From JAJDXO01 sp965207535 (lineage in GTDB: Bacteria > Pseudomonadota > Alphaproteobacteria > Rhodospirillales > UBA2165): a stretch of DNA of 64,000 nt. Shown piece after piece: positions 15,037-23,646 of the stretch. The stretch's first letter is position 1, and the number at the start of each line of letters is the position of its first letter. The stretch spans positions 1 to 64,000 of the forward strand of contig CBDBMR010000006.1 of NCBI GenBank assembly GCA_965207535.1. The letters are read 5' to 3'. The notes below the pieces were generated by a model. It saw nothing but the letters and a program-made list of their open reading frames with translations. It made no database searches and was not told where the DNA came from. The translations under genes were made by a program, and so were the position numbers.

Positions 15037-17189
15037 GCGAGCGCCGCCGCCCGGATGGCGTCCTGATTGAACGGCATGCGGCGCAAGCGGATGCCGATGG
15101 CGTCATGGATGGCGTTAGCGATGGCGCCTCCCGCCGGCCCGGCGACCGTCTCACCGGCGCCCAGGAAGGGCATGCCGGGCCGCTCCATTAGCCTGCATTC
15201 CACTTCAGGCACATTATCGAAGCGGAGGATGGGGTAGCTGTCCCAGTCCCGGCTGGTGATCCCGTCCTTGTCCCAGGTCACCTGCTCATAGAGGGCCCAG
15301 CTCGCCGCCTGGATGTAACCGCCCTCCAGCTGGGCGATCAGCCCGTGGGGGTCGACCACTTCGCCGGCGTCACAGACGATCCAGGCTCGGGTCAGCTTGA
15401 CCTTGGCCTCGTCGGTGATCTCCACCTCGGCGCCCGTGGCGCAATAGGCGGCGGAATTCTTGTAGCGGGCGAAGGCGATGCCCTGGCCGAGCCCCTTGCC
15501 GTCCCCCGCCTTGCCGGCGGTCATCATGCCGGCGAGCGCGGTGACGCATTCCTTGGCCCGGCCGTCATCCAGGTGATTGAGGCGGAAGGTGACCGGATCG
15601 ATCCCGGCGGCCTCCGCGAGTTCGTTCATGAATGCCTCGATGGCGACCGTATTGCCGAAGGCGCCAAGAGTGCGGAGCGCCGACACCCTGAGCGGCATGC
15701 CGCGAACCAGGTTCTTGACCAGCCGGGGGCCGGGAAAATTGTAGAGCGGCTCCAGGTTCCGGTGGATGCCCACATGCGCCCCCATGGTGGGCGGCGGGAC
15801 CGGCCAATCGATGGGGTCTTCCGTGAAATGGGTGGAAACCAGTTTCTCGGCGGGTGTCCCGGCGCGGCCCGGGGCCGGGCGGCCCATGAAGGTGTCGCCG
15901 TAGCTTTCGTGGGACCAGTCGATGATCTTGCCGTCACCGTCAATGCTTGCCCGCAGCTCCATCACCATGGCGCTGCCGTACGGCTCCCACGCGTGTTCGT
16001 CGTCCCGGGTCCACTTCAAGAGGATCGGCGCGCCCGGCACGGCAACGGCGCAGAGCGCCGTATCGAAGGCCGCGTCGTCGGCGCCGTTATGGCCGTAACA
16101 GCCGGCGCCCGGCACGAACTGGACGTGGACGTCGCTGGAATCCATCTCGAGGGCTTCGGCGATGGCCGCGCGTAGCGGATAGACGCCCTGATTGTGGGTC
16201 CAGACGGTGAGCTTGCCGTCCTCGAACACGGCGCACCCCGCCGACGGACCGATAGATCCGTGCATGTGATAGGGCTTCTCGTAGCGGGCCCGGAGGGTTG
16301 CGGCGGCCTCGGCCGGCGGATCGGCAAGCGCCGGCACCGGTGCCTCGATCGGGGCGCCGCCTTCGACCACCGGCAGGCTGATGCGTTCGTTGGCGGTCAG
16401 CGCCTCGTAGAGCTCCTGGGTCGGCAGCCCGCCGCCCATATCCCACTCGGCGGCATTGGCGAGCCGATTGGCCGCTTTCACCGCCTCGTACTCGCCGTCT
16501 GCCGCCACGGCGAGGAAACTGCCGTTTCGGATCACCGAGACGCCGGACGCTTCCAGGCGTTCGACCACGCCCGCATCCAACGATTTGAGAGACGCGCGGT
16601 AATGGGGCGGCCTGACCAATCGGCCGAACTTCATCCCCGGCAGACGCAGGTCGTGGAGGTACTCCATTTTGCCCGACACGATCTCGGTCATCCCCTTGGC
16701 CAAAACGGTTCGACCGACCACCGAATGGCCGGCGGGCGCCTTCACCGGGATGTCGATATCCACGTCGGTCTCGAAGGGCTTGCCGCCGGCCAGCTCCCAG
16801 AAACTCACCGACCGGTTGGTGCCGGGCGCCTGGATCAGGCCATCATCGATCTCGAGGCTGTCCCGCTCGGCCCCCAGCTCGTCGGCGGCCATATCCAGCA
16901 GCCGCGCCCGCGCGGTGGCGGCGGCGTGACGCACCGCGTTACCCGAATGCATCATCGACATGGAACCGGCGGTGAAGCCTTCATTGGGGTCGACGCCCGT
17001 CTCGGTCCGCTTGATGTCGATGCGGTCGTAATCCACATCGAGCTCCTCCGCCGCGATCATGGCGAGCGCCGTCGAAATCCGCTGGCCGATCTCGACCTTG
17101 CCCGTGCGGACGAGGATGCGCTCGTCTTCGGTAATCTCGATCCATTGATCGAGGCCGGGGTGGGTCTCGAGGGATGCGCTGCCGGCCAT
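15033..17189 (-). CDS. IorB-like molybdopterin subunit of an isoquinoline/aldehyde oxidoreductase
   Basis: Large subunit of a two-subunit molybdenum hydroxylase of the isoquinoline 1-oxidoreductase / nicotinate dehydrogenase type, which binds molybdopterin cytosine dinucleotide and hydroxylates N-heterocycles or aldehydes. Tandem xanthine dehydrogenase-type domains are seen (GKVEIGQRISTALAMIAAEE near the start, LRTLGAFGNTVAIEAFMNE in the middle, LGAGETVAGPAGGAIANA near the end with the catalytic Glu). The ATG at 17189 is preferred because GGAGG lies 8 bp upstream; an ATG 18 bp earlier would overlap iorA. Length 718 residues. Typical IorB proteins are Tat-exported, but no twin-arginine signal is seen here, so a cytoplasmic location is likely. 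Substrate unknown. Confidence 0.85.
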   Translation of the reverse strand: MAGSASLETHPGLDQWIEITEDERILVRTGKVEIGQRISTALAMIAAEELDVDYDRIDIKRTETGVDPNEGFTAGSMSMMHSGNAVRHAAATARARLLDMAADELGAERDSLEIDDGLIQAPGTNRSVSFWELAGGKPFETDVDIDIPVKAPAGHSVVGRTVLAKGMTEIVSGKMEYLHDLRLPGMKFGRLVRPPHYRASLKSLDAGVVERLEASGVSVIRNGSFLAVAADGEYEAVKAANRLANAAEWDMGGGLPTQELYEALTANERISLPVVEGGAPIEAPVPALADPPAEAAATLRARYEKPYHMHGSIGPSAGCAVFEDGKLTVWTHNQGVYPLRAAIAEALEMDSSDVHVQFVPGAGCYGHNGADDAAFDTALCAVAVPGAPILLKWTRDDEHAWEPYGSAMVMELRASIDGDGKIIDWSHESYGDTFMGRPAPGRAGTPAEKLVSTHFTEDPIDWPVPPPTMGAHVGIHRNLEPLYNFPGPRLVKNLVRGMPLRVSALRTLGAFGNTVAIEAFMNELAEAAGIDPVTFRLNHLDDGRAKECVTALAGMMTAGKAGDGKGLGQGIAFARYKNSAAYCATGAEVEITDEAKVKLTRAWIVCDAGEVVDPHGLIAQLEGGYIQAASWALYEQVTWDKDGITSRDWDSYPILRFDNVPEVECRLMERPGMPFLGAGETVAGPAGGAIANAIHDAIGIRLRRMPFNQDAIRAAALA

Positions 17190-17190
17190 G

Positions 17191-17655
17191 TCATACCCCT
17201 CCGGCAATCAGGTTGTCGATTGCCGCGAGCACCCGGCGGTGGGATCCGCAACGGCACAGGTGCGGATGCAGGGCTTCGATGATTTCGTCCTCGCCGGGCC
17301 TTGGGTTGGAATTCAGCAGCGCCGTGGCGGCGATGACGATGCCGGGCGTACAGTACCCGCACTGGGCGGCGCCCATTTCGGCAAAGGCTTGCTGAATGGG
17401 GCTCAATTCGCCGCCGCCGGAGAGACCTTCAACGGTCGTGATTTCGTTGCCTTCGAACTCGGAAGCCGCGCGGACACAGCTCAAGGTGCTCTCACCGTCG
17501 ACGATGACCGCGCAAGCCCCGCACTGCTCTTGCGCGCAGCCGAGCTTCGGCCCGGTAAGACCCAGCTGATCGCGGAGAACGAATATCAGCGGCGCGGCGG
17601 GGTCGGCCTCGACCTCTCTCCGCTCACCGTTCACGGACAACGAAATTTTCGCCAT
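17191..17655 (-). CDS. IorA-like [2Fe-2S] small subunit
   Basis: Electron-transfer subunit of the same molybdenum hydroxylase. The 154 residues hold a plant-ferredoxin-type cluster motif (C40, C45, C48, C60) and a C-terminal cluster motif (C99, C102, C134, C136, in CGYCTPG and LCRCG). The start MAKISLSVNGERREV was chosen over an ATG 11 codons upstream because it begins the conserved fold. It lies one base before the IorB start and is clearly co-transcribed. No FAD subunit follows; electrons in this subfamily usually pass to a cytochrome or quinone acceptor. Confidence 0.9.
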   Translation of the reverse strand: MAKISLSVNGERREVEADPAAPLIFVLRDQLGLTGPKLGCAQEQCGACAVIVDGESTLSCVRAASEFEGNEITTVEGLSGGGELSPIQQAFAEMGAAQCGYCTPGIVIAATALLNSNPRPGEDEIIEALHPHLCRCGSHRRVLAAIDNLIAGGV

Positions 17656-17797
17656 ATGCGGCGTCCCTCCTTGGCGGACGTCGGCCATAGACTATTGATC
17701 AGACCCGGTGGCGCAAGCATCCGCGGACGGTCGGGGAATAGCGGTTGCGTTCAGGGAAACGGGTTCGCACCATAGGGGCCGATCAGCGGAGGACACT

Positions 17798-18910
17798 ATG
17801 GACGATACACCTGAACTGCTCCCCTATATCCGGCCGACGCTGCAGAATATGGGGAGTTGGAATCCGACCCGGCTGCTGCCCGGGGAGCGGAGTGGCATTG
17901 TGCACCGGATGGATCTCAATGAATGTCCGCTGCCGCCGTCACCGAAAGTCATCGAGGCGATCCGCGACCACGCGCACCTGGTGAACCGCTATGCCGATGG
18001 CGGCTGTCCCGAACTCACCGAGAAAATTTCGGCCGCGACCGGGGTGCCCATCGATCGCATCTGCTGGGGAACCGGCAGCGCCGAGTTGCTGGCCAATATC
18101 GTCCGTCTGGCCGTCGCGCCCGGCGACGGCGTGGTGGCGCCGACCCCGGTCTGGCGCCGGTTCCACGGGGTCTTCAGCTCGCTTGAGGCGGACGTGGCGC
18201 ACGTGGATATTCGAAACGACGGATCCGTCGACCCGGACGGAATGATCGCGGCCTGCAGCGACAAGATCAAGATCATGGTCTGTGTCACGCCGAACAACCC
18301 GTCCGGTGCGATGCTGTCCGAGGCTGACGTCCGGAAAGTGGCCGAGGAAACCCCGGACGACATACTGCTGTATCTGGATGAGGCCTACTACGAATTTGCC
18401 CGGTTCGCCGGTGGACCCGATGGGCTGGCGATCCTGCAGGAGCACCGCAAGGGCCCATGGATCGTTACACGGACCTTCTCCAAGGCCTATGCGATGGCGG
18501 GGCTGCGCATGGGCTACGCCATGGGGAGCAATGTGCACGTCGTCAATGCGCTGCGTTCGCTGACGGGAACATTCAACGTGTCCGCCATGTCCGAGGCTGC
18601 GGCCTTGGCGGCCTGGGAGGACCAGGACCATGCCTTGCACATCCAGGAGACCACCGCAACGGAACGCCGGCGGATCGTCGATGGCCTCGGGGAGATGGGG
18701 ATCGAGGCGCTGCCCTCGGTGACCAACTTCGTGTCGGCGCCCCTCGACCGGCCTGCCGGACCTGTCATTCAGGCGATGAAGGAACGAAACATCCGGATCG
18801 CCGGCTGGGCCGAGGAAGGGTACGGCCACATGATCCGCGTCAGCATCGGCCTGCCGGAGGATACGGACGCCTTCCTGGCCGCGCTGAGGGAAATCCTGGG
18901 CGCCGGTTAG
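17798..18910 (+). CDS. Histidinol-phosphate aminotransferase-like PLP enzyme
   Basis: Class I/II aminotransferase fold. Visible are LNECPLPPSPKVIEAI (substrate region of HisC-like enzymes), NNPSG (166-170), LYLDEAYYEF with the PLP-contacting Asp/Tyr, and TFSKAYAMAGLRMGY with the PLP lysine K229. The length of 370 residues fits HisC and related aromatic or amino-alcohol-phosphate aminotransferases. A GGAGGACACTATG start is well supported. It is not in a his operon but diverges from iorAB, so the true substrate may differ; the family call is firm and the substrate is not. Its TAG overlaps the stop of ynfA (TTAG). Confidence 0.85.
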   Translation: MDDTPELLPYIRPTLQNMGSWNPTRLLPGERSGIVHRMDLNECPLPPSPKVIEAIRDHAHLVNRYADGGCPELTEKISAATGVPIDRICWGTGSAELLANIVRLAVAPGDGVVAPTPVWRRFHGVFSSLEADVAHVDIRNDGSVDPDGMIAACSDKIKIMVCVTPNNPSGAMLSEADVRKVAEETPDDILLYLDEAYYEFARFAGGPDGLAILQEHRKGPWIVTRTFSKAYAMAGLRMGYAMGSNVHVVNALRSLTGTFNVSAMSEAAALAAWEDQDHALHIQETTATERRRIVDGLGEMGIEALPSVTNFVSAPLDRPAGPVIQAMKERNIRIAGWAEEGYGHMIRVSIGLPEDTDAFLAALREILGAG

Positions 18911-19242
18911 GCCGCCCGGGGGCCGAAAATAATGATCCCGGCGCCTACCAGGCAAACGAGACCGCCGACCACGTCCCACCGGTCGGGACGCATGCCCTCG
19001 ATCAACCACAGCCAGACCAGGGACGAGGCGATATAGACGCCGCCATAGGCGGCGAAGGCGCGCCCGGCGAACGCCGCGTCAATCCGGGTGAGGATGACCG
19101 CGAAGGCAATCAGCAGCACGATGCCGGGTGCAATCCAGAGAATGCTCTTGCCCAGCCGCAGCCAGGACCAGAATGCGAAGCTGCCGCCGATTTCCGCCAC
19201 GGCGGCGGCCACGTATAGACCGGCGGTGAGAACATAGGACAT
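18907..19242 (-). CDS. YnfA/UPF0060 family small membrane protein
   Basis: 111-residue, four-transmembrane protein that begins MSYVLTAGLYVAAAVAEIGG and ends GAGIIIFGPRAA, matching the UPF0060 family, which resembles small multidrug-resistance exporters. It contains the family's conserved RIDAAFAGRAFAAYGGVYI stretch. AAGGAGGCACCC precedes the ATG. The open frame continues far upstream as a shadow of the DMT gene. It lies 32 bp downstream of that exporter gene and is probably co-transcribed with it. Substrate unknown. Confidence 0.85.
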   Translation of the reverse strand: MSYVLTAGLYVAAAVAEIGGSFAFWSWLRLGKSILWIAPGIVLLIAFAVILTRIDAAFAGRAFAAYGGVYIASSLVWLWLIEGMRPDRWDVVGGLVCLVGAGIIIFGPRAA

Positions 19243-19274
19243 GGGTGCCTCCTTGGAAGGTGGGGCAGGGAATT

Positions 19275-20210
19275 CTAGACGCCGCCGGCAACGGGCCGGG
19301 TGAGCCGCTCGGATCTCAAGGCGGCCTCCCGGCGGGCGACATAGGTCGTCGAAGCGATGATCAGCAGCCCGCCGATCAGCGTCCAGATGCTGGGCGTTTC
19401 GGCGAAGAAGAAGAAACCCAGAACGGCGGCAAACAACAGCCGGGTGAAGTTGACCGGCTCCAAGGCGCTGACGTCCGCCAACGTGATGGAATGCACGAAG
19501 GTGAAATGAGCGCCTGTCAGCAGCGCGCCAACGGCGATGACGCCGGCCAGCGCGCTCAAGCTGGGGGTGGTCCACACCGCCATCGCCGGCAATAGTGTAA
19601 CCGGCACCATTAGTCCCATCAGGTAGAGCACGCACGTCGTGCTGGATTCGGTGCGGATCAGGGACTTGGCGATGACCCGTTGGCTGGCGCCGCAGACCAC
19701 GGTGCCAAGAACCAGCCACACCCCGAGGCCGACTTCCTGGAAACCCGGACGGACAATGATCAGGGCCCCGCATATTCCGACCGCCAAGGCCGCCCAACGT
19801 CTCGGGCCGACCTTCTCGCCCAGGAAAATCATCGCGAAGATGGCCACCACCACCGGCATCAGCAAATTGAGTGCCGCCGCATCCGCCAGCTGCATGAGCG
19901 TAAGCGCCCAGAACCAGACCATGGCACCGATGCCGTTGAAGGCAGCGCGAATAAAATGGGTGACAAATCTCCGCGTCTTGAAGACGGTCACGCCCCGTTT
20001 CAAGCCTACCGGCAGGAACATCAAAAAGCCGAACAGGGTCGCCATGAAGGTGATCTGAAAGGAGTCGAGTTCGTCCGAGACGTTCCGGACAATGACCCAC
20101 AGGCAGGCAAGCATGAACGCGGAGGACGCCGCCCAGAAGACCGCCATGGCGCCCGAGGTCGATACCAGGCCCGCCGCGACGGTCTCCCCCAGAGTAGGCT
20201 TTCGATCCAT
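19275..20210 (-). CDS. EamA/DMT family transporter
   Basis: 311-residue inner-membrane protein with about ten hydrophobic helices in two EamA repeats (for example FWALTLMQLADAAALNLLMP in the first and FVHSITLADVSALEPVNF in the second). Members of the drug/metabolite transporter superfamily export metabolites, amino acids or drugs; no substrate can be assigned. It shares a transcription unit with ynfA. The neighbouring 278 bp up to the fumarylacetoacetase-like gene hold only a doubtful short ORF. Confidence 0.85.
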   Translation of the reverse strand: MDRKPTLGETVAAGLVSTSGAMAVFWAASSAFMLACLWVIVRNVSDELDSFQITFMATLFGFLMFLPVGLKRGVTVFKTRRFVTHFIRAAFNGIGAMVWFWALTLMQLADAAALNLLMPVVVAIFAMIFLGEKVGPRRWAALAVGICGALIIVRPGFQEVGLGVWLVLGTVVCGASQRVIAKSLIRTESSTTCVLYLMGLMVPVTLLPAMAVWTTPSLSALAGVIAVGALLTGAHFTFVHSITLADVSALEPVNFTRLLFAAVLGFFFFAETPSIWTLIGGLLIIASTTYVARREAALRSERLTRPVAGGV

Positions 20211-20270
20211 GGCGCCAGCCTACGTCCGGGCGGCGGCTTGGCAAGCACTTGGGCTAAACCCGAACACCCA

Positions 20271-20414
20271 TCAAACCGGCAAGCTCGTCGCATAGGGCTG
20301 AAAGTCGATCCGGAAACGCCCCGCCGGCAGCGTAGCGGTCGGGCCGAAGAGGTCCGCGCCGGCACCATCGAGGACGATGGCCGGGACCTCCGCCGGAAGG
20401 GGAGTTTGCGCCAT
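20271..20414 (-). CDS. Possible small ORF, 47 codons
   Basis: Begins MAQTPLPAEVPAIVLDGAGA and ends FQPYATSLPV. Codon third positions are G/C rich as in neighbouring genes, and it fills the gap between the DMT exporter (upstream on the same strand) and the divergent FAH-family gene. There is no recognisable family and no strong ribosome site. It may equally be a chance ORF. Confidence 0.25.
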   Translation of the reverse strand: MAQTPLPAEVPAIVLDGAGADLFGPTATLPAGRFRIDFQPYATSLPV

Positions 20415-20488
20415 GGCGGTGCGGGGTCTCGTTAAATCGGCGTGCGGCCTGTACGATATCCGCAGGGCGGGAAAAGCGGAGCCAAAAA

Positions 20489-21337
20489 ATGCGAATTGCG
20501 TCCTTCACGGCGGATGGCCGGGAGAGCTACGGGATCGTTTCCGGCGACGGGATCATCGATGCCAAACGTCATTTGGGCGAAGAATACCGCTCCGTGGCGG
20601 CGCTTTTGGAAGCGGTGGCCCTGGACCGGCTGTTCGAGATCGAAGCCGCCGCCCCGGATTACACACTGGACGAGGTGCAACTCCTGCCGCCTGTCACGGG
20701 CCGCAATCCGGTCCTCTGCGTCGGCCGAAACTACCCGGAAGTCAGCGGGCAGGCGGGCTATGAGGCCGCGCCCTATCCGTCCATCTTTCAGCGCCGAAAC
20801 GCCGCCCAGGTCGGACATGGCGCGCCGATCATCAAGCCCAGGGAGTCCGATCAGTTCGACTGCGAGGCCGAGCTCGCGGTGGTCATCGGACGGGGCGGGC
20901 GGCGGATTCCGGAGGACCGGGCCCTCGAATTCATCGCCGGCTACACGATCCTCAACGAGGCTTCGGTCGTTGATTGGATGAACCACACCAGCCGCAACGT
21001 CACGCCGGGCAAGAACTTCGACGGATCCGGCGCCTTGGGTCCCTGGATGGCGACCGCGGACGAGATCGCCGATCCGCAGGACCTGACGATCATCCACAGG
21101 CTCAACGGCGAGGAAATCCAGCGCGGCTCGACCGGTGAGATGATCTATCCCGTGGCCAGGGTCATTGCCTATCTCTCGACCTTCACCCAGCTGATCCCGG
21201 GCGATGTCATCGCCACCGGCACACCGGGCGGTATCCACGCGCGCCGGCAGTCCCGGACTTTTCTCAAGGCCGGTGATGTGGTGGAGATGGAAATCGGCGG
21301 CATCGGCCGGCTGCGCAACGCAGTGGCCGAAGGCTAG
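20489..21337 (+). CDS. Fumarylacetoacetate hydrolase (FAH) family protein
   Basis: 282-residue FAH-fold enzyme. The metal-binding acidic residues are in DCEAELAVVIGRG, and the downstream motifs NEASVVDWMNH, KNFDGSGALGPWMATADE and GDVIATGTPGG are typical of the 2-hydroxyhepta-2,4-diene-1,7-dioate isomerase / acylpyruvase / oxaloacetate-decarboxylase subgroup. Exact substrate unknown. AAAAAATGCG marks the start, with GCGGAGCC upstream. The TAG stop forms the left edge of a perfect hairpin that separates it from the convergent methyltransferase. Confidence 0.88.
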   Translation: MRIASFTADGRESYGIVSGDGIIDAKRHLGEEYRSVAALLEAVALDRLFEIEAAAPDYTLDEVQLLPPVTGRNPVLCVGRNYPEVSGQAGYEAAPYPSIFQRRNAAQVGHGAPIIKPRESDQFDCEAELAVVIGRGGRRIPEDRALEFIAGYTILNEASVVDWMNHTSRNVTPGKNFDGSGALGPWMATADEIADPQDLTIIHRLNGEEIQRGSTGEMIYPVARVIAYLSTFTQLIPGDVIATGTPGGIHARRQSRTFLKAGDVVEMEIGGIGRLRNAVAEG

Positions 21338-21384
21338 CCCCCATTTCTCACCAGGCCGTAACCCTGGTGAGAAATGGGGGCTAG
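21334..21384. repeat. Perfect 22-bp-arm hairpin between convergent genes (terminator or inserted palindrome)
   Basis: Arms at 21334-21355 and 21363-21384 are perfectly complementary around the 7-nt loop CCGTAAC. Both ends are CTAG, and the two TAG stops of the flanking convergent genes lie in those CTAG words. It could act as a bidirectional transcription terminator, although there is no U-tract. Removing one CTAG plus the 43-bp interior would restore the shared CTAG stop seen at other convergent pairs in this window, which suggests an insertion with target duplication. Confidence 0.8.
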
Positions 21385-21986
21385 GCGCGATCCTCGGATT
21401 TCCGGAACACCGCTCCGTAATGATAGGGCGGCAATTCGATCACGTCTTCCTGGGTGAAACCGGCGGGCGCGACCAGTCCTTCCAACACGGCCGGGCTCAG
21501 CCGTAGCTCGGTCGCCGGCCCGCGGGGCTTTTCGAGTACCGGCGTTTCCTCGCGGGGCCGGGCATGCCAGTTGACGATGATGAACCGGCCATCGGGCACC
21601 AGCGCGCGGGCGACAGCCCCGCTCAGTTCGGTGGGCTCGGGCACGCCATGGAAGGTGTTGGCCATCAGCACCGCGTCTACCGGTTCCGGCATCAATACGT
21701 CGATTTCCCGGGCGTCTCCCAGCAGCCAGGTTACGCGCCCACCGATGCCGCGCGATTGGGCGGCGGCCAATTGATCCGGATCCAGGTCGACCGCGAAGGT
21801 TTCGGCGCCGGTGAGTTCCGCGAGGGCTTGGGTAAAATAGCCGTCGCCGCAGCACAAATCCGCGACGACATCCCCGTTCTTAATGCCCAGTTTCCGCAGC
21901 ACGTCCCGTGGGCTCGGCCACAATGCCTGCCACCAATCCGGGTCGGGCATCCCCGTTGCGGGAAAAAACTGGTCACGGCTTGGCAA
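21381..21986 (-). CDS. SAM-dependent methyltransferase (class I)
   Basis: 201-residue Rossmann-fold methyltransferase: motif I VADLCCGDGYFTQALA, the acidic loop AVDLDPDQL, motif II-like GDAREIDV and post-motif ALVPDGRFIIVNWHARP. The substrate is unknown; the WW and HG-containing N-terminus and the HARP motif resemble uncharacterised alphaproteobacterial proteins. It converges on the FAH-family gene through the hairpin and diverges from the SLC13-type transporter, whose start lies 68 bp from its own. Confidence 0.82.
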   Translation of the reverse strand: MPSRDQFFPATGMPDPDWWQALWPSPRDVLRKLGIKNGDVVADLCCGDGYFTQALAELTGAETFAVDLDPDQLAAAQSRGIGGRVTWLLGDAREIDVLMPEPVDAVLMANTFHGVPEPTELSGAVARALVPDGRFIIVNWHARPREETPVLEKPRGPATELRLSPAVLEGLVAPAGFTQEDVIELPPYHYGAVFRKSEDRA

Positions 21987-22054
21987 GGGGGTTCAGCCTC
22001 CATAGAGTGGCGGCGCCGATCCGGCACAGCCTAGTTCGCGAGCATTTCGGTTTC

Positions 22055-23437
22055 GTGTCGCAGACGTTCACCATATCCCGGGCCGTATTCGCCGCCGTCG
22101 CGGCGGCCGCGGCCATCGTGGCCTTTCTGCCCGCACCCGCGGGCGCTCAAGACGGCATCATGCCGGCCGCCGCCATTATCATACTGGCTATCGGATTATG
22201 GTCGACCTCGGTCGTTCCTCCCTATGTGGGCGCGCTGGTGTTTCTGTTCGCCGCCATGGTCGCCGGGGTCGCGCCCGCCGATATCGTGTTTTCGGGATTT
22301 CATGCCGGCGCCATGTGGCTGGTCTTCGGCGGCCTCGTCATCGGACTGGCGGTGCGTCAAGTCGGTGTCGACAAGCGCCTGGTCAACGCCATCCTGACCC
22401 GCTTTCCGCCCCATTATCTGGCGCTGCTCTACGGCGTGGCGCTCGGGGCCGGGTCACTGGCCTTCGTCATTCCCTCCGCATCCGGCCGGGTCGCCCTGTT
22501 GACACCGATCATGATGGCGCTTGCCGAGCGATTGGGATTTCCGGCGGACAGCAAAGGCCGGACCGGCCTTGTGTTGATGGGCACCATGGGGACCATGACC
22601 CCGGCGTTCGGGGTTCTGCCCGCCAACGTGCCCAACATGACCTTCTACGGTGCGGTCGAGAGTATCTATCAGGTTCAGATTCCCTACGGCGAGTACCTGG
22701 TCACCAACTTTCCGGTGCTCGGCATCGGCGGGATCATCCTCTATCCCCTGGTGATCTTTACCCTGTTCCGCGAACAGCCGAAGCCGGCGGAAATCGAAGA
22801 GACCGGCGGGGCATGGTCCGCGCCGGAGCGCCGCTTGACGGTCATTCTTCTGCTCGCGCTTGCCTTGTGGATCACCGATACGGTCCACGGCGTGGCGCCG
22901 GCGTGGGTGGCATTGGGCGCCGCCCTGGTTTGTCTGTTGCCGGGGGTCGGCATGATCCCCGGGAAGGCGCTCGGCGAAATCAACTACACGCCCCTGTTCT
23001 TCCTCGCCGGTGTCATCGGGCTGGGCGCGGTCGCGACCCATGCCGGCATCGGCGATGCGGCGGCCGGACAAATCCTGCCGGTACTCGATCTCTCTCCGGA
23101 GACCCCGGTCCGCAACTACGCGTCCATGGTCGGCCTGGGCTGGGTGGTGGCCATATTCACCACCATGCCGGCGGCGCCCTCGGTTCTGGTGCCCATGGCG
23201 GATGCGCTCGCCGAGGCATCCGGCTGGTCGCGGAACGGTGTGCTGATGACCCAGGTGGCCACCTGGATGATCTTTCCGTTTCCCTATCAGGCGCCGCCGG
23301 TGGTGATCGCCATGGTGCTCGGCGATCTCCGGGCCGCACCGATCATCAAGATGCTGGTCACCTACATGATCGTCGGTGTGATCCTGCTGTTGCCGCTTCA
23401 CTACCTATGGGGCCGCTGGCTCGGGGTGTTTTCGTAG
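22055..23437 (+). CDS. SLC13/DASS family anion permease
   Basis: Inner-membrane sodium-coupled or related carrier for dicarboxylates or sulfate. About 460 residues with at least ten hydrophobic helices. The family's paired signature is visible as SGRVALLTPIMMALAERLGFP in the first half and FTTMPAAPSVLVPMADALAEASG in the second. The start is uncertain: GTG at 22055 is chosen as the best in-frame codon before the first helix, while the longer open frame reaches back into the divergent methyltransferase. Substrate cannot be named; the SulP transporter downstream is also an anion carrier. Confidence 0.8.
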   Translation: MSQTFTISRAVFAAVAAAAAIVAFLPAPAGAQDGIMPAAAIIILAIGLWSTSVVPPYVGALVFLFAAMVAGVAPADIVFSGFHAGAMWLVFGGLVIGLAVRQVGVDKRLVNAILTRFPPHYLALLYGVALGAGSLAFVIPSASGRVALLTPIMMALAERLGFPADSKGRTGLVLMGTMGTMTPAFGVLPANVPNMTFYGAVESIYQVQIPYGEYLVTNFPVLGIGGIILYPLVIFTLFREQPKPAEIEETGGAWSAPERRLTVILLLALALWITDTVHGVAPAWVALGAALVCLLPGVGMIPGKALGEINYTPLFFLAGVIGLGAVATHAGIGDAAAGQILPVLDLSPETPVRNYASMVGLGWVVAIFTTMPAAPSVLVPMADALAEASGWSRNGVLMTQVATWMIFPFPYQAPPVVIAMVLGDLRAAPIIKMLVTYMIVGVILLLPLHYLWGRWLGVFS

Positions 23438-23646
23438 GCCGCAGGCCGGACCCTTCGGCCGCCGTATGGCCGGCAAACAGGCGGGTGGAACCGGGTGACA
23501 GGCGGCGCGGATAGGGGTAGTCTCCGCGCCCATTGTTGCGGGGGCACAGGCTCCAACCGCCGGCGAACCGGCGGCACCCGCCCGCATCACGAAGAGTGCC
23601 CGGCCCGTTCCGCGCGGCGGGCGCGGGCCGCGGGAGGGTGCCGAAC

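Noticed and set aside
23438..23646. Riboswitch upstream of the SulP transporter
   Set aside because: GC-rich hairpins are present, but no conserved core of any riboswitch class I know could be matched.
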